Shown piece after piece: positions 33,381 through 41,360 of a stretch of DNA of 64,000 bases; positions within the stretch are counted from its first letter, which is position 1; each line of letters starts with the position of its first letter. The position numbers and the translations under genes are program-made. Origin of the DNA: Planotetraspora thailandica (lineage in GTDB: Bacteria; Actinomycetota; Actinomycetes; Streptosporangiales; Streptosporangiaceae); contig NZ_BOOR01000034.1 of assembly GCF_016863335.1 (NCBI RefSeq), positions 62,001 to 126,000 of the forward strand, read 5' to 3'. The notes beneath the pieces were generated by a model. The model was not told where the DNA came from, ran no database searches, and saw only the letters and a program-made list of their open reading frames with translations.

Positions 33381-33635
33381 ATGGCTCCTGAGCCGTCCGC
33401 TGAGGCGGAGCTGCGGGTGGCCGCCTACACCGCCGCCCACGATTGGTACGGCAGGCCAGAGGAGGCGTCGGCCGTGTTCCTTCTGGCCGTGCCCCACGAC
33501 TCCGACGGCTCATGGCGGCTGCGGGTCGTGACGGCGAGTGACCCCACCGGCTTCCGCATCGACGCCTCCGCCTTCCGCGGCCCATCGGAGGAGTGGCAGG
33601 CCCTGGATAACGCCGGGGAGCCCGGCCACCCTTGA
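33381..33635 (+). CDS. Small hypothetical protein
   Basis: An 84-residue frame, MAPEPSAEAELRVAAYTAAH, then DWYGRPEEASAVFLLAVPHD and SWRLRVVTASDPTGFRIDAS. It looks like a compact alpha/beta fold with coding-like codon use. No ribosome site is clear. It ends 4 bp before the XRE regulator, so it may be cotranscribed. No family recognised. Confidence 0.5.
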   Translation: MAPEPSAEAELRVAAYTAAHDWYGRPEEASAVFLLAVPHDSDGSWRLRVVTASDPTGFRIDASAFRGPSEEWQALDNAGEPGHP

Positions 33636-33639
33636 CGGT

Positions 33640-34485
33640 GTGGACCGCACTCAACTGGCCGACTTCCTCCGCCGGGCCCGCACCCGCCTGTCGCCTGGCG
33701 ACGTCGGGTTGTCCCCCGGCGCGCGCCGCCGTACGCCGGGGCTGCGCCGCGAGGAGGTGGCCCAGCTCACCGGCATGTCCGTCGACTACTACATCCGCCT
33801 GGAGCAGGCCCGCGGCCCGCGCCCGTCGCGCCAGATGCTGGGGGCGCTCGCCCGCACGTTGCGGCTCACCGACGACGAGCGCGACCACCTGTTCTACCTG
33901 GTGGGAGAGGAGCCGCCGCGTGACAGGCGGACCTCCGGCCACGTACGGCCAGGCATGATGAGCATCCTCGACCGGTTGCACGACCTGCCGGCGCTGGTGC
34001 TCAACGACTGGGGCGACGTGCTCGCGCAGAACGCCATGGCGAGCGCGCTCGTGGGCGACGTCGACGCCCGGCCGGCGCCGCAGCGCAACGTCGTCCGCCG
34101 TTTCTTCACCGATCCGCGCACGCGTGAGCTGTTCCCGGCCGAAGACCACGAGCACCTCGCACGCAGCCACGTCGCCCAGCTCCGGGCGCTGCTCGCGGCG
34201 CGGCCCGACGAGGCAGCCATCGTGGCGCTGGTGGCCGAGTTGCGCGCCGTCAGCGAGGAGTTCGCCGCGTTGTGGGAGGACCACGACGTGGCCGTACGGC
34301 GGGCCGACGTCAAACGGTTCCTGCATCCGGTGGTCGGGCCGCTGGAGCTCGAATGCGAGGTGATGGTCAGCGCCGAGCACGGCCAGCACCTGATCGTCTA
34401 CACCGCCCGTCCCGGCACCGAGTCCGCTGAGCGGCTGGAACTGCTGCGCGTCGTCGGCCTCCAGGACCTCACGACCTCCCGGTAA
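33640..34485 (+). CDS. XRE-family regulator with MmyB-like ligand domain
   Basis: A 281-residue paralogue type of the regulator at 29.5 kb. HTH: TPGLRREEVAQLTGMSVDYY, then IRLEQARGPRPSRQMLGALA. The ligand domain has LPALVLNDWGDVLAQNAMAS, FFTDPRTRELFPAEDHEHLA, LVAELRAVSEEFAALWEDHD and KRFLHPVVGPLELECEVMV. GTG at 33640 begins the conserved LADFLRRART helix. No divergent oxidoreductase is beside it; the downstream methyltransferase is a possible target. Confidence 0.9.
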   Translation: MDRTQLADFLRRARTRLSPGDVGLSPGARRRTPGLRREEVAQLTGMSVDYYIRLEQARGPRPSRQMLGALARTLRLTDDERDHLFYLVGEEPPRDRRTSGHVRPGMMSILDRLHDLPALVLNDWGDVLAQNAMASALVGDVDARPAPQRNVVRRFFTDPRTRELFPAEDHEHLARSHVAQLRALLAARPDEAAIVALVAELRAVSEEFAALWEDHDVAVRRADVKRFLHPVVGPLELECEVMVSAEHGQHLIVYTARPGTESAERLELLRVVGLQDLTTSR

Positions 34486-34530
34486 CCGGGCTCCGCCCAC
34501 CCGGTGGGCCGCTGACGCAGGATGGGCGGC

Positions 34531-35223
34531 ATGGAGATCTATCACGGCACGGGGCCGGGGGCCATCACGCCGGACGGCTGCGCCGTCGACTTCTACGCGA
34601 TGCTGACGGCGGACGGCGAGCCCGAGCTCGTCCACTCCGCCGTCCCGCAGGGGGCGCGCATCCTCGAGCTGGGCTCGGGAACGGGCCGCATCACGCACCC
34701 GCTGCTCGCGCTGGGGCACGAGGTGGTCGCCGTCGACGAGTCGCCCGAGATGCTCGCACACATCAAGGGAGCCGAGACGGTCTGCTCCCCCATCCAGTCG
34801 CTGTCGCTCGACCGCACGTTCGACGTCGTCCTCCTCATGTCGTTCGTGATCGAGACGGCCGACGAGGCGTTGAGGCGGGCGTTCCTGCGGACGTGCCGCA
34901 GGCATGTCGCCGACGACGGCTGTGTGATCCTGCAGCGCAAGCCGCCCGAGTGGTACGACACGATCCAGCCGTCCGAACGAGTGGCCGAGGGAATCCGCCG
35001 CCGCATGAAGGACATCCACCGGCCGGGCCCCGATCTGCTCTCGGCCACCATGGAATACACGGTCGGCGACCGGATCTGGACGCACACGTTCGTCAGCAGG
35101 CGCCTCGATGACGATTTCCTCGCCTCGTCGCTGGAGGAGGCGGGTCTCACGATGGCCGGCTTCATCGACGGCGACCGCGGGTGGGTGCGTGCCGTGCCGC
35201 ACATTCAGACCGAGAGCGAATAG
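34531..35223 (+). CDS. Class I SAM-dependent methyltransferase
   Basis: A 230-residue methyltransferase. Motif I is ARILELGSGTGRITHPLLAL, motif II VVAVDESPEMLAHI, motif III region FDVVLLMSFVIETADEAL, and VADDGCVILQRKPPEWY follows. ATG at 34531 has CAGGA 9-10 bases upstream; the ATG three codons earlier overlaps that site. Substrate unknown. Confidence 0.88.
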   Translation: MEIYHGTGPGAITPDGCAVDFYAMLTADGEPELVHSAVPQGARILELGSGTGRITHPLLALGHEVVAVDESPEMLAHIKGAETVCSPIQSLSLDRTFDVVLLMSFVIETADEALRRAFLRTCRRHVADDGCVILQRKPPEWYDTIQPSERVAEGIRRRMKDIHRPGPDLLSATMEYTVGDRIWTHTFVSRRLDDDFLASSLEEAGLTMAGFIDGDRGWVRAVPHIQTESE

Positions 35224-35290
35224 ACCTAACCGGTTTAACTCCGGACGATGCAGGATCGTTTGTCGGTAGACCCCCGAATCCGGAGGACCA

Positions 35291-35473
35291 ATGCCTGAAC
35301 CGAGCGAGGCCGAACTCGTCGTGACCGGGGTGGACACCCATGACTGGGGGGCGACCGAGGACGACGAGGAGCAGGTGCTGCGCGATCTCGGTTACGTTCT
35401 CAACCCGCTGACCGGCATCTACGAGGGTGACGGTCATCCGGACCCCGACGCGCGCGAGGACGGTGGAGCGTGA
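35291..35473 (+). CDS. Small acidic protein, coupled to CHAP hydrolase
   Basis: A 60-residue acidic protein (MPEPSEAELVVTGVDTHDWG, then ATEDDEEQVLRDLGYVLNPL, TGIYEGDGHPDP). GGAGG lies just before the ATG. Its stop overlaps the GTG of the CHAP gene, so the two are made together. It resembles no family I know; a phage- or tail-type accessory role is possible. Confidence 0.65.
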   Translation: MPEPSEAELVVTGVDTHDWGATEDDEEQVLRDLGYVLNPLTGIYEGDGHPDPDAREDGGA

Positions 35474-36378
35474 GCGCGCGCGCCATGCTGGAGGCCGCCC
35501 GGGCGACCCTCGGGATGAAGGGGCGGCCGAACACCATCACGCGTGACTACGCGCGCAGGAACGGAGACGAATTCCTGTCGGCGGCGTGGTGCGACCAGGC
35601 GGTCACCTATTGGGCGAGGCAGAGCGACAACGTCGCGGCGGTCCTGCCGAAAGGGGACCGGGCCTACACCGTCTGGCACGCGCAGGACGGTCAGAAGCTG
35701 GGCCGCTGGTTCGCCGGGACGGCGGCGAACCTGAAGGCACACGCGAAACCCGGCGCCATCGTGTTCTTCGACTGGAAGGGCGGCGACGCGATCGGCGCCG
35801 TCGACCACGTCGGCGTCGTGGAGCGCAACCTGGGCGACGGACGCGTCCAGACCATCGAGGGCAACACCGGGGACGCCTGCAAGCGCCGCGTGCGCTCCGC
35901 ATCGGTGATCGCCGGCTTCTGGAATCCCGAATACGGCTTGGAGGACGACGTGCCCGAGGTGGTTTCGCTGGGCGCCGGCCAGGACCAGAAGGTCGCCGCC
36001 GGCGCGGAGATGGTGGTGCGGTGGCACACCGAGTTCACCGACGACCCCAAGGCTCACGGGGACGACGGCGTCGCCGTCAGGGCCTCGGGTACGCGCTGGT
36101 GCGTCTGCGACGCCCTGGTGAAGATCGGCGGTTTGCAGCCGGGGGACGAGCTGGACGTCGCGTGGTCACGCTACGACCGGGACGGTGAGAAGTTCCTCGA
36201 CGACGCGTGGCGGCTCACCTGCCACGCCGACTCGACCGGGCGTGTGGAGGTCAGCCTCGGCGGCCAGTTGTCGCTGAGCACGACCAACCAACTGCGTCTC
36301 CGGGTTCTCAACTCCAGCCCGCGGCCCGCGACCGTCGAGAAGGTGACGACGGCAAGGATCGCGCTGTTCAAGCGCTGA
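35470..36378 (+). CDS. CHAP-domain peptidoglycan amidase/endopeptidase
   Basis: A 302-residue protein. The CHAP cysteine is in EFLSAAWCDQAVTYWARQ near residue 41 and the His in VDHVGVVERNLGDGRVQTIEG near 115, with GNTGDACKRRVR after it. Residues about 160-300 form a separate beta-rich domain (GAGQDQKVAAGAEMVVRWHT, LRVLNSSPRPATVEKVTTAR). There is no signal peptide, which points to an endolysin or tail lysin rather than a housekeeping hydrolase. The GTG start overlaps the upstream stop. It may be a phage-derived lysis pair. Confidence 0.85.
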   Translation: MSARAMLEAARATLGMKGRPNTITRDYARRNGDEFLSAAWCDQAVTYWARQSDNVAAVLPKGDRAYTVWHAQDGQKLGRWFAGTAANLKAHAKPGAIVFFDWKGGDAIGAVDHVGVVERNLGDGRVQTIEGNTGDACKRRVRSASVIAGFWNPEYGLEDDVPEVVSLGAGQDQKVAAGAEMVVRWHTEFTDDPKAHGDDGVAVRASGTRWCVCDALVKIGGLQPGDELDVAWSRYDRDGEKFLDDAWRLTCHADSTGRVEVSLGGQLSLSTTNQLRLRVLNSSPRPATVEKVTTARIALFKR

Positions 36379-36467
36379 TACCGGGCCTCTCCGAAACGAT
36401 CATCGTTGTGTCGGTGCGGTGACGTAGCGTGTCGGTGTCGTCGCCCGATCGGCCGATGGAGGCCCCC

Positions 36468-36740
36468 TTGATCATCGTTTCCGGGAAGCTCTACGTCGAT
36501 CCGGCGGCCCGCCAGGACTACCTGGCGGGCTGCCGTGCCGTCATCGAGCAGGCGCGGACCACCCCCGGCTGTCTCGACTTCGCCCTGTCGCCCGACTCCA
36601 TCGAGCCGGGGCGGATCAACGTGTACGAGCACTGGGAGTCGGCCGTGCATCTTGAGCGCTTCCGCGGCTCCGGTCCCGAGCCGGACCAGGTGGCGGCGAT
36701 CCGCGACGCGCAGGTGGCGGAGTATCGCGTATCCCTCTGA
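36468..36740 (+). CDS. Antibiotic-biosynthesis-monooxygenase family protein
   Basis: A 90-residue ABM-fold protein. Using the TTG start gives MIIVSGKLYVDPAARQDYLA, the usual family opening, with GGAGG six bases upstream; the longer frame from 36429 is less likely. It continues GCRAVIEQARTTPGCLDFAL, INVYEHWESAVHLERFR and ends in AQVAEYRVSL. Relatives are cofactor-free quinol monooxygenases or of unknown use. It stands alone. Confidence 0.85.
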   Translation: MIIVSGKLYVDPAARQDYLAGCRAVIEQARTTPGCLDFALSPDSIEPGRINVYEHWESAVHLERFRGSGPEPDQVAAIRDAQVAEYRVSL

Positions 36741-37134
36741 TCTCACTCAGGCCCGACTTTTTGTGATTTAGCGGGCTCCCGCGGCGTCTCCGTAGAGAGA
36801 CCACGCTCTGTGCAGAGGGCGTTGTCTCGTCATGGCGTCATGGTCAGAGGCCGAATTGATTCGGCTTTTGAGGAGATCCAATGCGTTCGCTCGCGGTTCC
36901 CGCCCGTCGCCGACCGATCATGCCGCCGGTGCGCCGGGCGAGCTGATCATGTCCCCAATCGCCGCGCGCCGGTGCCCTCGCTCCGCCGGGCGGCCGTCCA
37001 TAAGTGCAGACGTCCGACCATTTAGGCGCATAAAGATGTGCGTATGTACTTGGGCGGGTTTTAAGTCCGTTTTAACCTGGGGCGAGGCCCCTGGGTCTCA
37101 CCTCCCAGATCCGGCCCTAATGAGAGGGGCTGAC
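36741..37134. other. Intergenic, probable promoter region of the DUF305 operon
   Basis: About 390 bases with no gene I can support. The last 120 (CATAAAGATGTGCGTATG, TTTTAAGTCCGTTTTAACC) are A/T-richer than the surroundings and likely carry the promoter for DUF305-ferric reductase. Confidence 0.5.
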
Positions 37135-37761
37135 ATGAGAGCGGCCACGATCGGCGTACCGATCCTTGCGGTGATCACCGCGGTGCTCGTCACGCGATGC
37201 GTCGCCGCAGGGCCCCCCAGTCATTCGGCCGCGCACCACCTGTCCGCCCAGGCCCAGGCCCCGATCCCCGGCGGCGTGAACGGCGCGTCCGCGCCTGCCG
37301 CCGCCCCGTCCGGCTCCTTCAACGCGACCGACGTCGCCTGGTTGCAGCTCATGATCCCCATGACGGAACAGGCCGTGTTGCTGCTCGACATGGCGCCGGC
37401 GAAGACCTCCGACCCCAAGATCGCAGTGCTGTCCAAGAGCCTCGGCGCCGGCAACCGCGCGGAGCTCCAGCGCCTGCACGAGCTGCTCGACCGGTCGGGC
37501 GTGCCGTACGTCAACGAGCATGAGGGGCACAACCTGCCGGGCATGGTCACGACGGACGAGCTCGGCCTGATCAGCGCGGCCGACGGCGCGGCCTTCGACC
37601 GGCTCTTCGCCCAGCACACGCGCGAGTTCCTCATGCAGTCCGTGCTGGTGGCGAAGGGCGAGCAGGGGGCAGGGGGCGATGCGGACACCAAGGCGTTCGC
37701 CGCGTCCATGGCCGAGGCGCACGAGAGTGAGCTCACCCAGCTCGAAGGCATCGGGGAGTGA
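37135..37761 (+). CDS. Exported DUF305-family protein lacking the His pair
   Basis: A 208-residue protein. An N-terminal hydrophobic segment (IGVPILAVITAVLVTRCVAA) exports or anchors it. The four-helix DUF305 domain starts NATDVAWLQLMIPMTEQAVL. The usual MIPHHxQA motif reads MIPMTEQA, so the two metal-ligand histidines are gone. HEGHNLPGM and FAQHTREFLMQSVLVAKGEQ, then EAHESELTQLEGI, still give His/Met/Glu. Relatives are linked to copper. The stop overlaps the GTG of the ferric-reductase gene, implying a shared redox or metal task. Confidence 0.85.
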   Translation: MRAATIGVPILAVITAVLVTRCVAAGPPSHSAAHHLSAQAQAPIPGGVNGASAPAAAPSGSFNATDVAWLQLMIPMTEQAVLLLDMAPAKTSDPKIAVLSKSLGAGNRAELQRLHELLDRSGVPYVNEHEGHNLPGMVTTDELGLISAADGAAFDRLFAQHTREFLMQSVLVAKGEQGAGGDADTKAFAASMAEAHESELTQLEGIGE

Positions 37762-39191
37762 GGTCCGCCGCGAACGTGCGCCCCACGCGCGGCGGCCACG
37801 CCGTGCCCACTACGCACACCGCTTCCACCGCGCGCACCGCCTCCACCCCGCCCAGGCGGCGCGGCATGCCGGAACCGGCCCCCGTGCCGCAGGCGCATCC
37901 GCTCGTCGTGCTCACGCTGATCGCCGCGGGTGCGGTCGCCGCCACCTCGGGATGCTGGTCGGGGCCGGCCCCCGGCCTCCACGGCTGGTCCGCGTGGGCC
38001 GGCCGGCTCACCGGTCTGCTCGCCGGATACGCCTGCGCGATCCTCGTGGCGCTGGTGTCGCGGATGCCGTTGCTGGACCGCGGGATCGGCTCCGACCGGC
38101 TGGCCCGCTGGCACGCCGTGATCGGCCGGTACACCGTCGTGCTGTCGCTCGCCCACGCGGTCTTCGCGTCGGCCGCGTACGGCACGGGCCCCGGGAAGGG
38201 CGTGGTGGAAGGCGTCACAACGCTGATCATGGACGGGCCCGGCCTGCTGGAGGCGACCGTCGGCCTGGCCTTTCTGATCGGCGTCGGGATCGTCTCCGTG
38301 CGGAAGCTGCGGGGGCGGCTGCCGTACGAGCTGTGGCATTACCTCCACTTCGTCACCTACGCTGCGATCTTCCTGGCCTTCAGCCACCAGCTCCTGGGGC
38401 CGGACTTCCTCGAAAACCAGGCGGCCAGCGCCCTTTGGCTGGCGCTTTACGTGTCCGCCGCCTTCCTGCTGATCTGGTACCGCTTCGTCACGCCCCTGCG
38501 CCGGGCCCTGCGCCACCGTCTCAAGGTGGCGGAGGTTCGCAGGGAGTCGCCGGGCGTGGTGTCGGTCTACCTGGTCGGGGAGCGTCTCCACGAACTGGGC
38601 GCCGAGCCCGGCCAGTTCTTCCGCTGGCGTTTCCTGGCTCGGGGCATGTGGTGGACCGCGAACCCCTACTCCCTGTCGGCCCCGCCCAACGCCCGCTTCC
38701 TGCGGATCACCGTCAAGGGGGTGGGCGGCCACAGCCGCGCGCTGGCCGGTCTGCGGCCCGGCGTGCGGGTGTGGGCGGAGGGCCCGTACGGCGCGCTGAC
38801 CGCGGCCCGCCGGCGACGTCCGCAGGTGCTGCTGGTCGGCGGGGGCGTGGGCATCAGCCCGCTGCGGGCGCTCTTCGAGACGTTGCCCGGACAGGTGACG
38901 CTGGTCTACCTGGCCCGGCGGGACGAGGACCTGATCTTGCGAAACGAACTGGACGCCATCGCCGCCGCGCGGGGCGCCAGGGTCCACTACACGGTGGACG
39001 AGACCCCCGGGTCGCGGCGCGGCCGTGCCGTGCCTCTGACCGGGCGGGCCCTGAGGTCCCTGATCCCGGGCCTGGCCGTGCACGACGTGTACCTGTGCGG
39101 CCCGGCCGGCATGACGACCGCGGCCCGGCGGGCCCTGAGGCGCGCGGGTGTGCCCAATCGGCGCATCCACCTGGAGCAGTTCGACTTCTGA
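37758..39191 (+). CDS. Ferric reductase-like transmembrane oxidoreductase
   Basis: A 477-residue protein. About six membrane helices (residues 45-240) include heme-ligand histidines in LARWHAVIGRYTVVLSLAHA and ELWHYLHFVTYAAIFLAFSH. The FAD domain has GQFFRWRFLARGMWWTANPYSLSAPP, where NPYSLS replaces the usual HPFSIS, and LRITVKGVGGHS. The NADPH domain has VLLVGGGVGISPLRALFE and YLCGPAGMTTAARRAL. It would carry electrons from NAD(P)H across the membrane to metal or oxygen. It is translationally coupled to the DUF305 gene. Confidence 0.9.
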   Translation: MRSAANVRPTRGGHAVPTTHTASTARTASTPPRRRGMPEPAPVPQAHPLVVLTLIAAGAVAATSGCWSGPAPGLHGWSAWAGRLTGLLAGYACAILVALVSRMPLLDRGIGSDRLARWHAVIGRYTVVLSLAHAVFASAAYGTGPGKGVVEGVTTLIMDGPGLLEATVGLAFLIGVGIVSVRKLRGRLPYELWHYLHFVTYAAIFLAFSHQLLGPDFLENQAASALWLALYVSAAFLLIWYRFVTPLRRALRHRLKVAEVRRESPGVVSVYLVGERLHELGAEPGQFFRWRFLARGMWWTANPYSLSAPPNARFLRITVKGVGGHSRALAGLRPGVRVWAEGPYGALTAARRRRPQVLLVGGGVGISPLRALFETLPGQVTLVYLARRDEDLILRNELDAIAAARGARVHYTVDETPGSRRGRAVPLTGRALRSLIPGLAVHDVYLCGPAGMTTAARRALRRAGVPNRRIHLEQFDF

Positions 39192-39256
39192 TCGACCCCC
39201 ATATGGGCGATTTGTCCAGGTATGCGTAGCCTGAAATTGGGGAGAGGGGGATCAGC

Positions 39257-40099
39257 ATGCGCGATCGAACGGATGCGAGCGTCTTCTTCATCGGAAACGC
39301 GACCACGATCATTCGCTGCGGCGGGTTCACGGTCCTGACCGACCCGAACTTCCTGCACCGCGGCCAGCGGGCCCATCTCGGCTGGGGCCTGTCCACGCGG
39401 CGCCGCACCGAACCGGCGATGGACGTCTACGAGCTGCCACCGCTGGACGCGGTCGTGCTCTCGCACATGCACGGCGACCACTGGGACCGGATCGCCCGGC
39501 GCGGCCTCGACAAAGACCTTCCGATCGTCACCACGCACCACGCGGCCCACAAGCTCAAGCGGCAGGGGTTCCGCAACGCCGCCGGGCTCGACGACTGGGA
39601 CGTGCACCGCATCGTCAGGGGCGATCACACCCTGACGATCACGGCCACTCCCGCCAGGCACGGGCCGGGTCCGACCCAGATGCTGATGCCGCCCTGCATG
39701 GGCAGCGTGCTCGACTTCAGCCAGCACGGTGAGATGGATCTCCGCCTGCACATCAGCGGGGACACCGTCATGGACCCCTGCCTGACGGAGATCCCGCAGC
39801 GCTTCCCGGACATCGACGCCGGCATCGTCCACCTGGGCGGCACCAAGATCCTTGGCGTGCTCGTGACCATGGACGGCTGGCAGGGCGCCGAGTGGATCCA
39901 GCTGATCAAGCCGGCGTCCGTGCTCCCGGTGCACTTCGACGACTACGAGATGTTCAGCTCGGGGATCGACGACTTCCAGCAGCAGGTCAACCGGGCACGG
40001 CTCGGCCACCTCGTCCACTACATCGGGCGCGGTGAGACCTACCACCTGCCCGTACGGCGGGCCGGCACGCGGCCGGAGTCGCCGTGGCCGGGCGGCTGA
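39257..40099 (+). CDS. MBL-fold metallo-hydrolase
   Basis: A 280-residue metallo-beta-lactamase-fold protein of the UlaG/NAPE-PLD-like group. LSHMHGDHWDRIARR is the metal-binding HxHxDH motif; ATPARHGPGP, LHISGDTVMDPCLTEIPQRF and SVLPVHFDDYEMFSSGI give the further ligands. It binds two metal ions and hydrolyses an ester or phosphodiester bond. The ATG is preceded by GAGAGGGGGA. Monocistronic. Confidence 0.9.
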   Translation: MRDRTDASVFFIGNATTIIRCGGFTVLTDPNFLHRGQRAHLGWGLSTRRRTEPAMDVYELPPLDAVVLSHMHGDHWDRIARRGLDKDLPIVTTHHAAHKLKRQGFRNAAGLDDWDVHRIVRGDHTLTITATPARHGPGPTQMLMPPCMGSVLDFSQHGEMDLRLHISGDTVMDPCLTEIPQRFPDIDAGIVHLGGTKILGVLVTMDGWQGAEWIQLIKPASVLPVHFDDYEMFSSGIDDFQQQVNRARLGHLVHYIGRGETYHLPVRRAGTRPESPWPGG

Positions 40100-40105
40100 C
40101 GGAGA

Positions 40106-41179
40106 TCATCGGCGCACCAGCACGGCGACCACCAGGTACGGCACGGCCGCCACGGTGAAGATCAGCCATGGATCGGCCCAGAGCGAGCCCGTGCCGTACC
40201 CGGCGAAGACGAGCACCGCGACCGCCTCGATGCCCAGGCCGGACATCGAGGTGACGGTGGCGCGGGAGCGGTCGGAGATGCCGTCCTGCAGCCGCGCCTC
40301 CATCGCGGCGGTGGCCCACTGGAAGACGCCGAACGCGACGGCGACGAGCACGAAACCCGCCGGCCGTGCCGTGGCCGCGCCGACGCCGAGGCAGAGCGCG
40401 GCCACGGCCAGGGCGGGAGCCAGGGCGCGCGGCGCCCGCCCGGCCAGCCATCCGCCGGCGGCGGCCCCGGCATACACCGTCACCATGAGCACGGGCACGG
40501 CCGCTGTTGAGACGCCTGTCCCCTTGGCGAGCAGCGGGAGATACTCGTCCAGCGCCCCCGCCCCCGAGATCACCGCGAGGAGCAGGAACAGCTTGCGGAC
40601 GGGGGGAGAGCGGCGCACTTCGGCGAGGCCGTCGCGGAGCACGTCCATGAAGGTCGCCTCATCGCGCTCCTCCGCGGGCGCGCGCGACTCGGGGAAGGAC
40701 CACCCGATGAGGGCGACGGCCAGGGTCGTCCCCACGCTGATCAGCCCCACGGCAAGGTAGCCGCCCGCCGCGAGCACGGGGCCCGTGAGTCCGGCGGCGA
40801 CCATCACCGCCGTCGTGCCGACCGCCTCGGAGCGTCCGGTCAGCCGGGCGTAGCTCGCGGCGGCGCCGAGCCGGGCGAGCTCCTCGTAGACGAGGGCCTG
40901 CAAGGTGCCCGAACGCAGGGATCCGCCCGCACCCCACAACACGAAGCCGATCGCGAACCCGGGATAGGAGGGCGCGAACGTCCACAGGGAAAAGCCCGCG
41001 GCGGTGAGGAGCGGGCCGATGATCAGCAGCCGGCGCCGGGAGAACACGTCGGCCCACAGGCCGGACGGCACCTCGACAACGACACTGGCGACCGACCAGA
41101 TCACGAAAAGGGACGAGATCTCACCGGGGGACAGCCCGTGCTCGGCGAACAGGACCGCGTACACCGCGTAGAAGAGCAC
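40106..41179 (-). CDS. MFS transporter, N-terminus interrupted by a stop codon
   Basis: A 357-residue, roughly 11-helix major facilitator. LFAEHGLSPGEISSLFVIWS, VEVPSGLWADVFSRRRLLII (the loop 2-3 motif) and AGRAPRALAPALAVAALCLG are typical. GTG at 41179 is the only usable start after a TGA, but codons upstream still read as protein (ERALAARLYAYSFFEHC), the normal first helix start. A natural ATG at 41257 reads MSRRH then TGA at 41240-41242, in the same frame. So the gene seems to carry an early nonsense codon, and a protein from 41179 would lack about 20 residues. Substrate unknown. Confidence 0.8.
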   Translation of the reverse strand: MLFYAVYAVLFAEHGLSPGEISSLFVIWSVASVVVEVPSGLWADVFSRRRLLIIGPLLTAAGFSLWTFAPSYPGFAIGFVLWGAGGSLRSGTLQALVYEELARLGAAASYARLTGRSEAVGTTAVMVAAGLTGPVLAAGGYLAVGLISVGTTLAVALIGWSFPESRAPAEERDEATFMDVLRDGLAEVRRSPPVRKLFLLLAVISGAGALDEYLPLLAKGTGVSTAAVPVLMVTVYAGAAAGGWLAGRAPRALAPALAVAALCLGVGAATARPAGFVLVAVAFGVFQWATAAMEARLQDGISDRSRATVTSMSGLGIEAVAVLVFAGYGTGSLWADPWLIFTVAAVPYLVVAVLVRR

Positions 41180-41285
41180 GCAGTGCTCGAAGAAGGAGTA
41201 GGCGTAGAGCCGGGCCGCGAGGGCCCGTTCAGGTGAAGATCAATGTCGTCGGCTCATGTCCCGGACTCTAATCGACGGACCGCGC

Positions 41286-41360
41286 CCGCGCGCGATTTCA
41301 CCGGCCGAGCTGGCCGCGCGCGGTTTCACCGGCCGCGCGCGATTTCACCGGCCGAGTTGG
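41286..41360. repeat. Three tandem copies of the 3' end of the NUDIX gene
   Basis: CCGCGCGCGRTTTCACCGGCCGAGYTGG occurs at 41286-41313 and 41333-41360 (28 bp), with a 19-bp copy (41314-41332) between. The right copy contains the stop codon and last codons of the NUDIX gene. Confidence 0.85.

Noticed and set aside
31099-35337. Very long minus-strand open frame
   Set aside because: It spans several well-supported plus-strand genes (nitrilase, permease, XRE regulator, methyltransferase) and reads as His/Arg/Gly-rich shadow protein.
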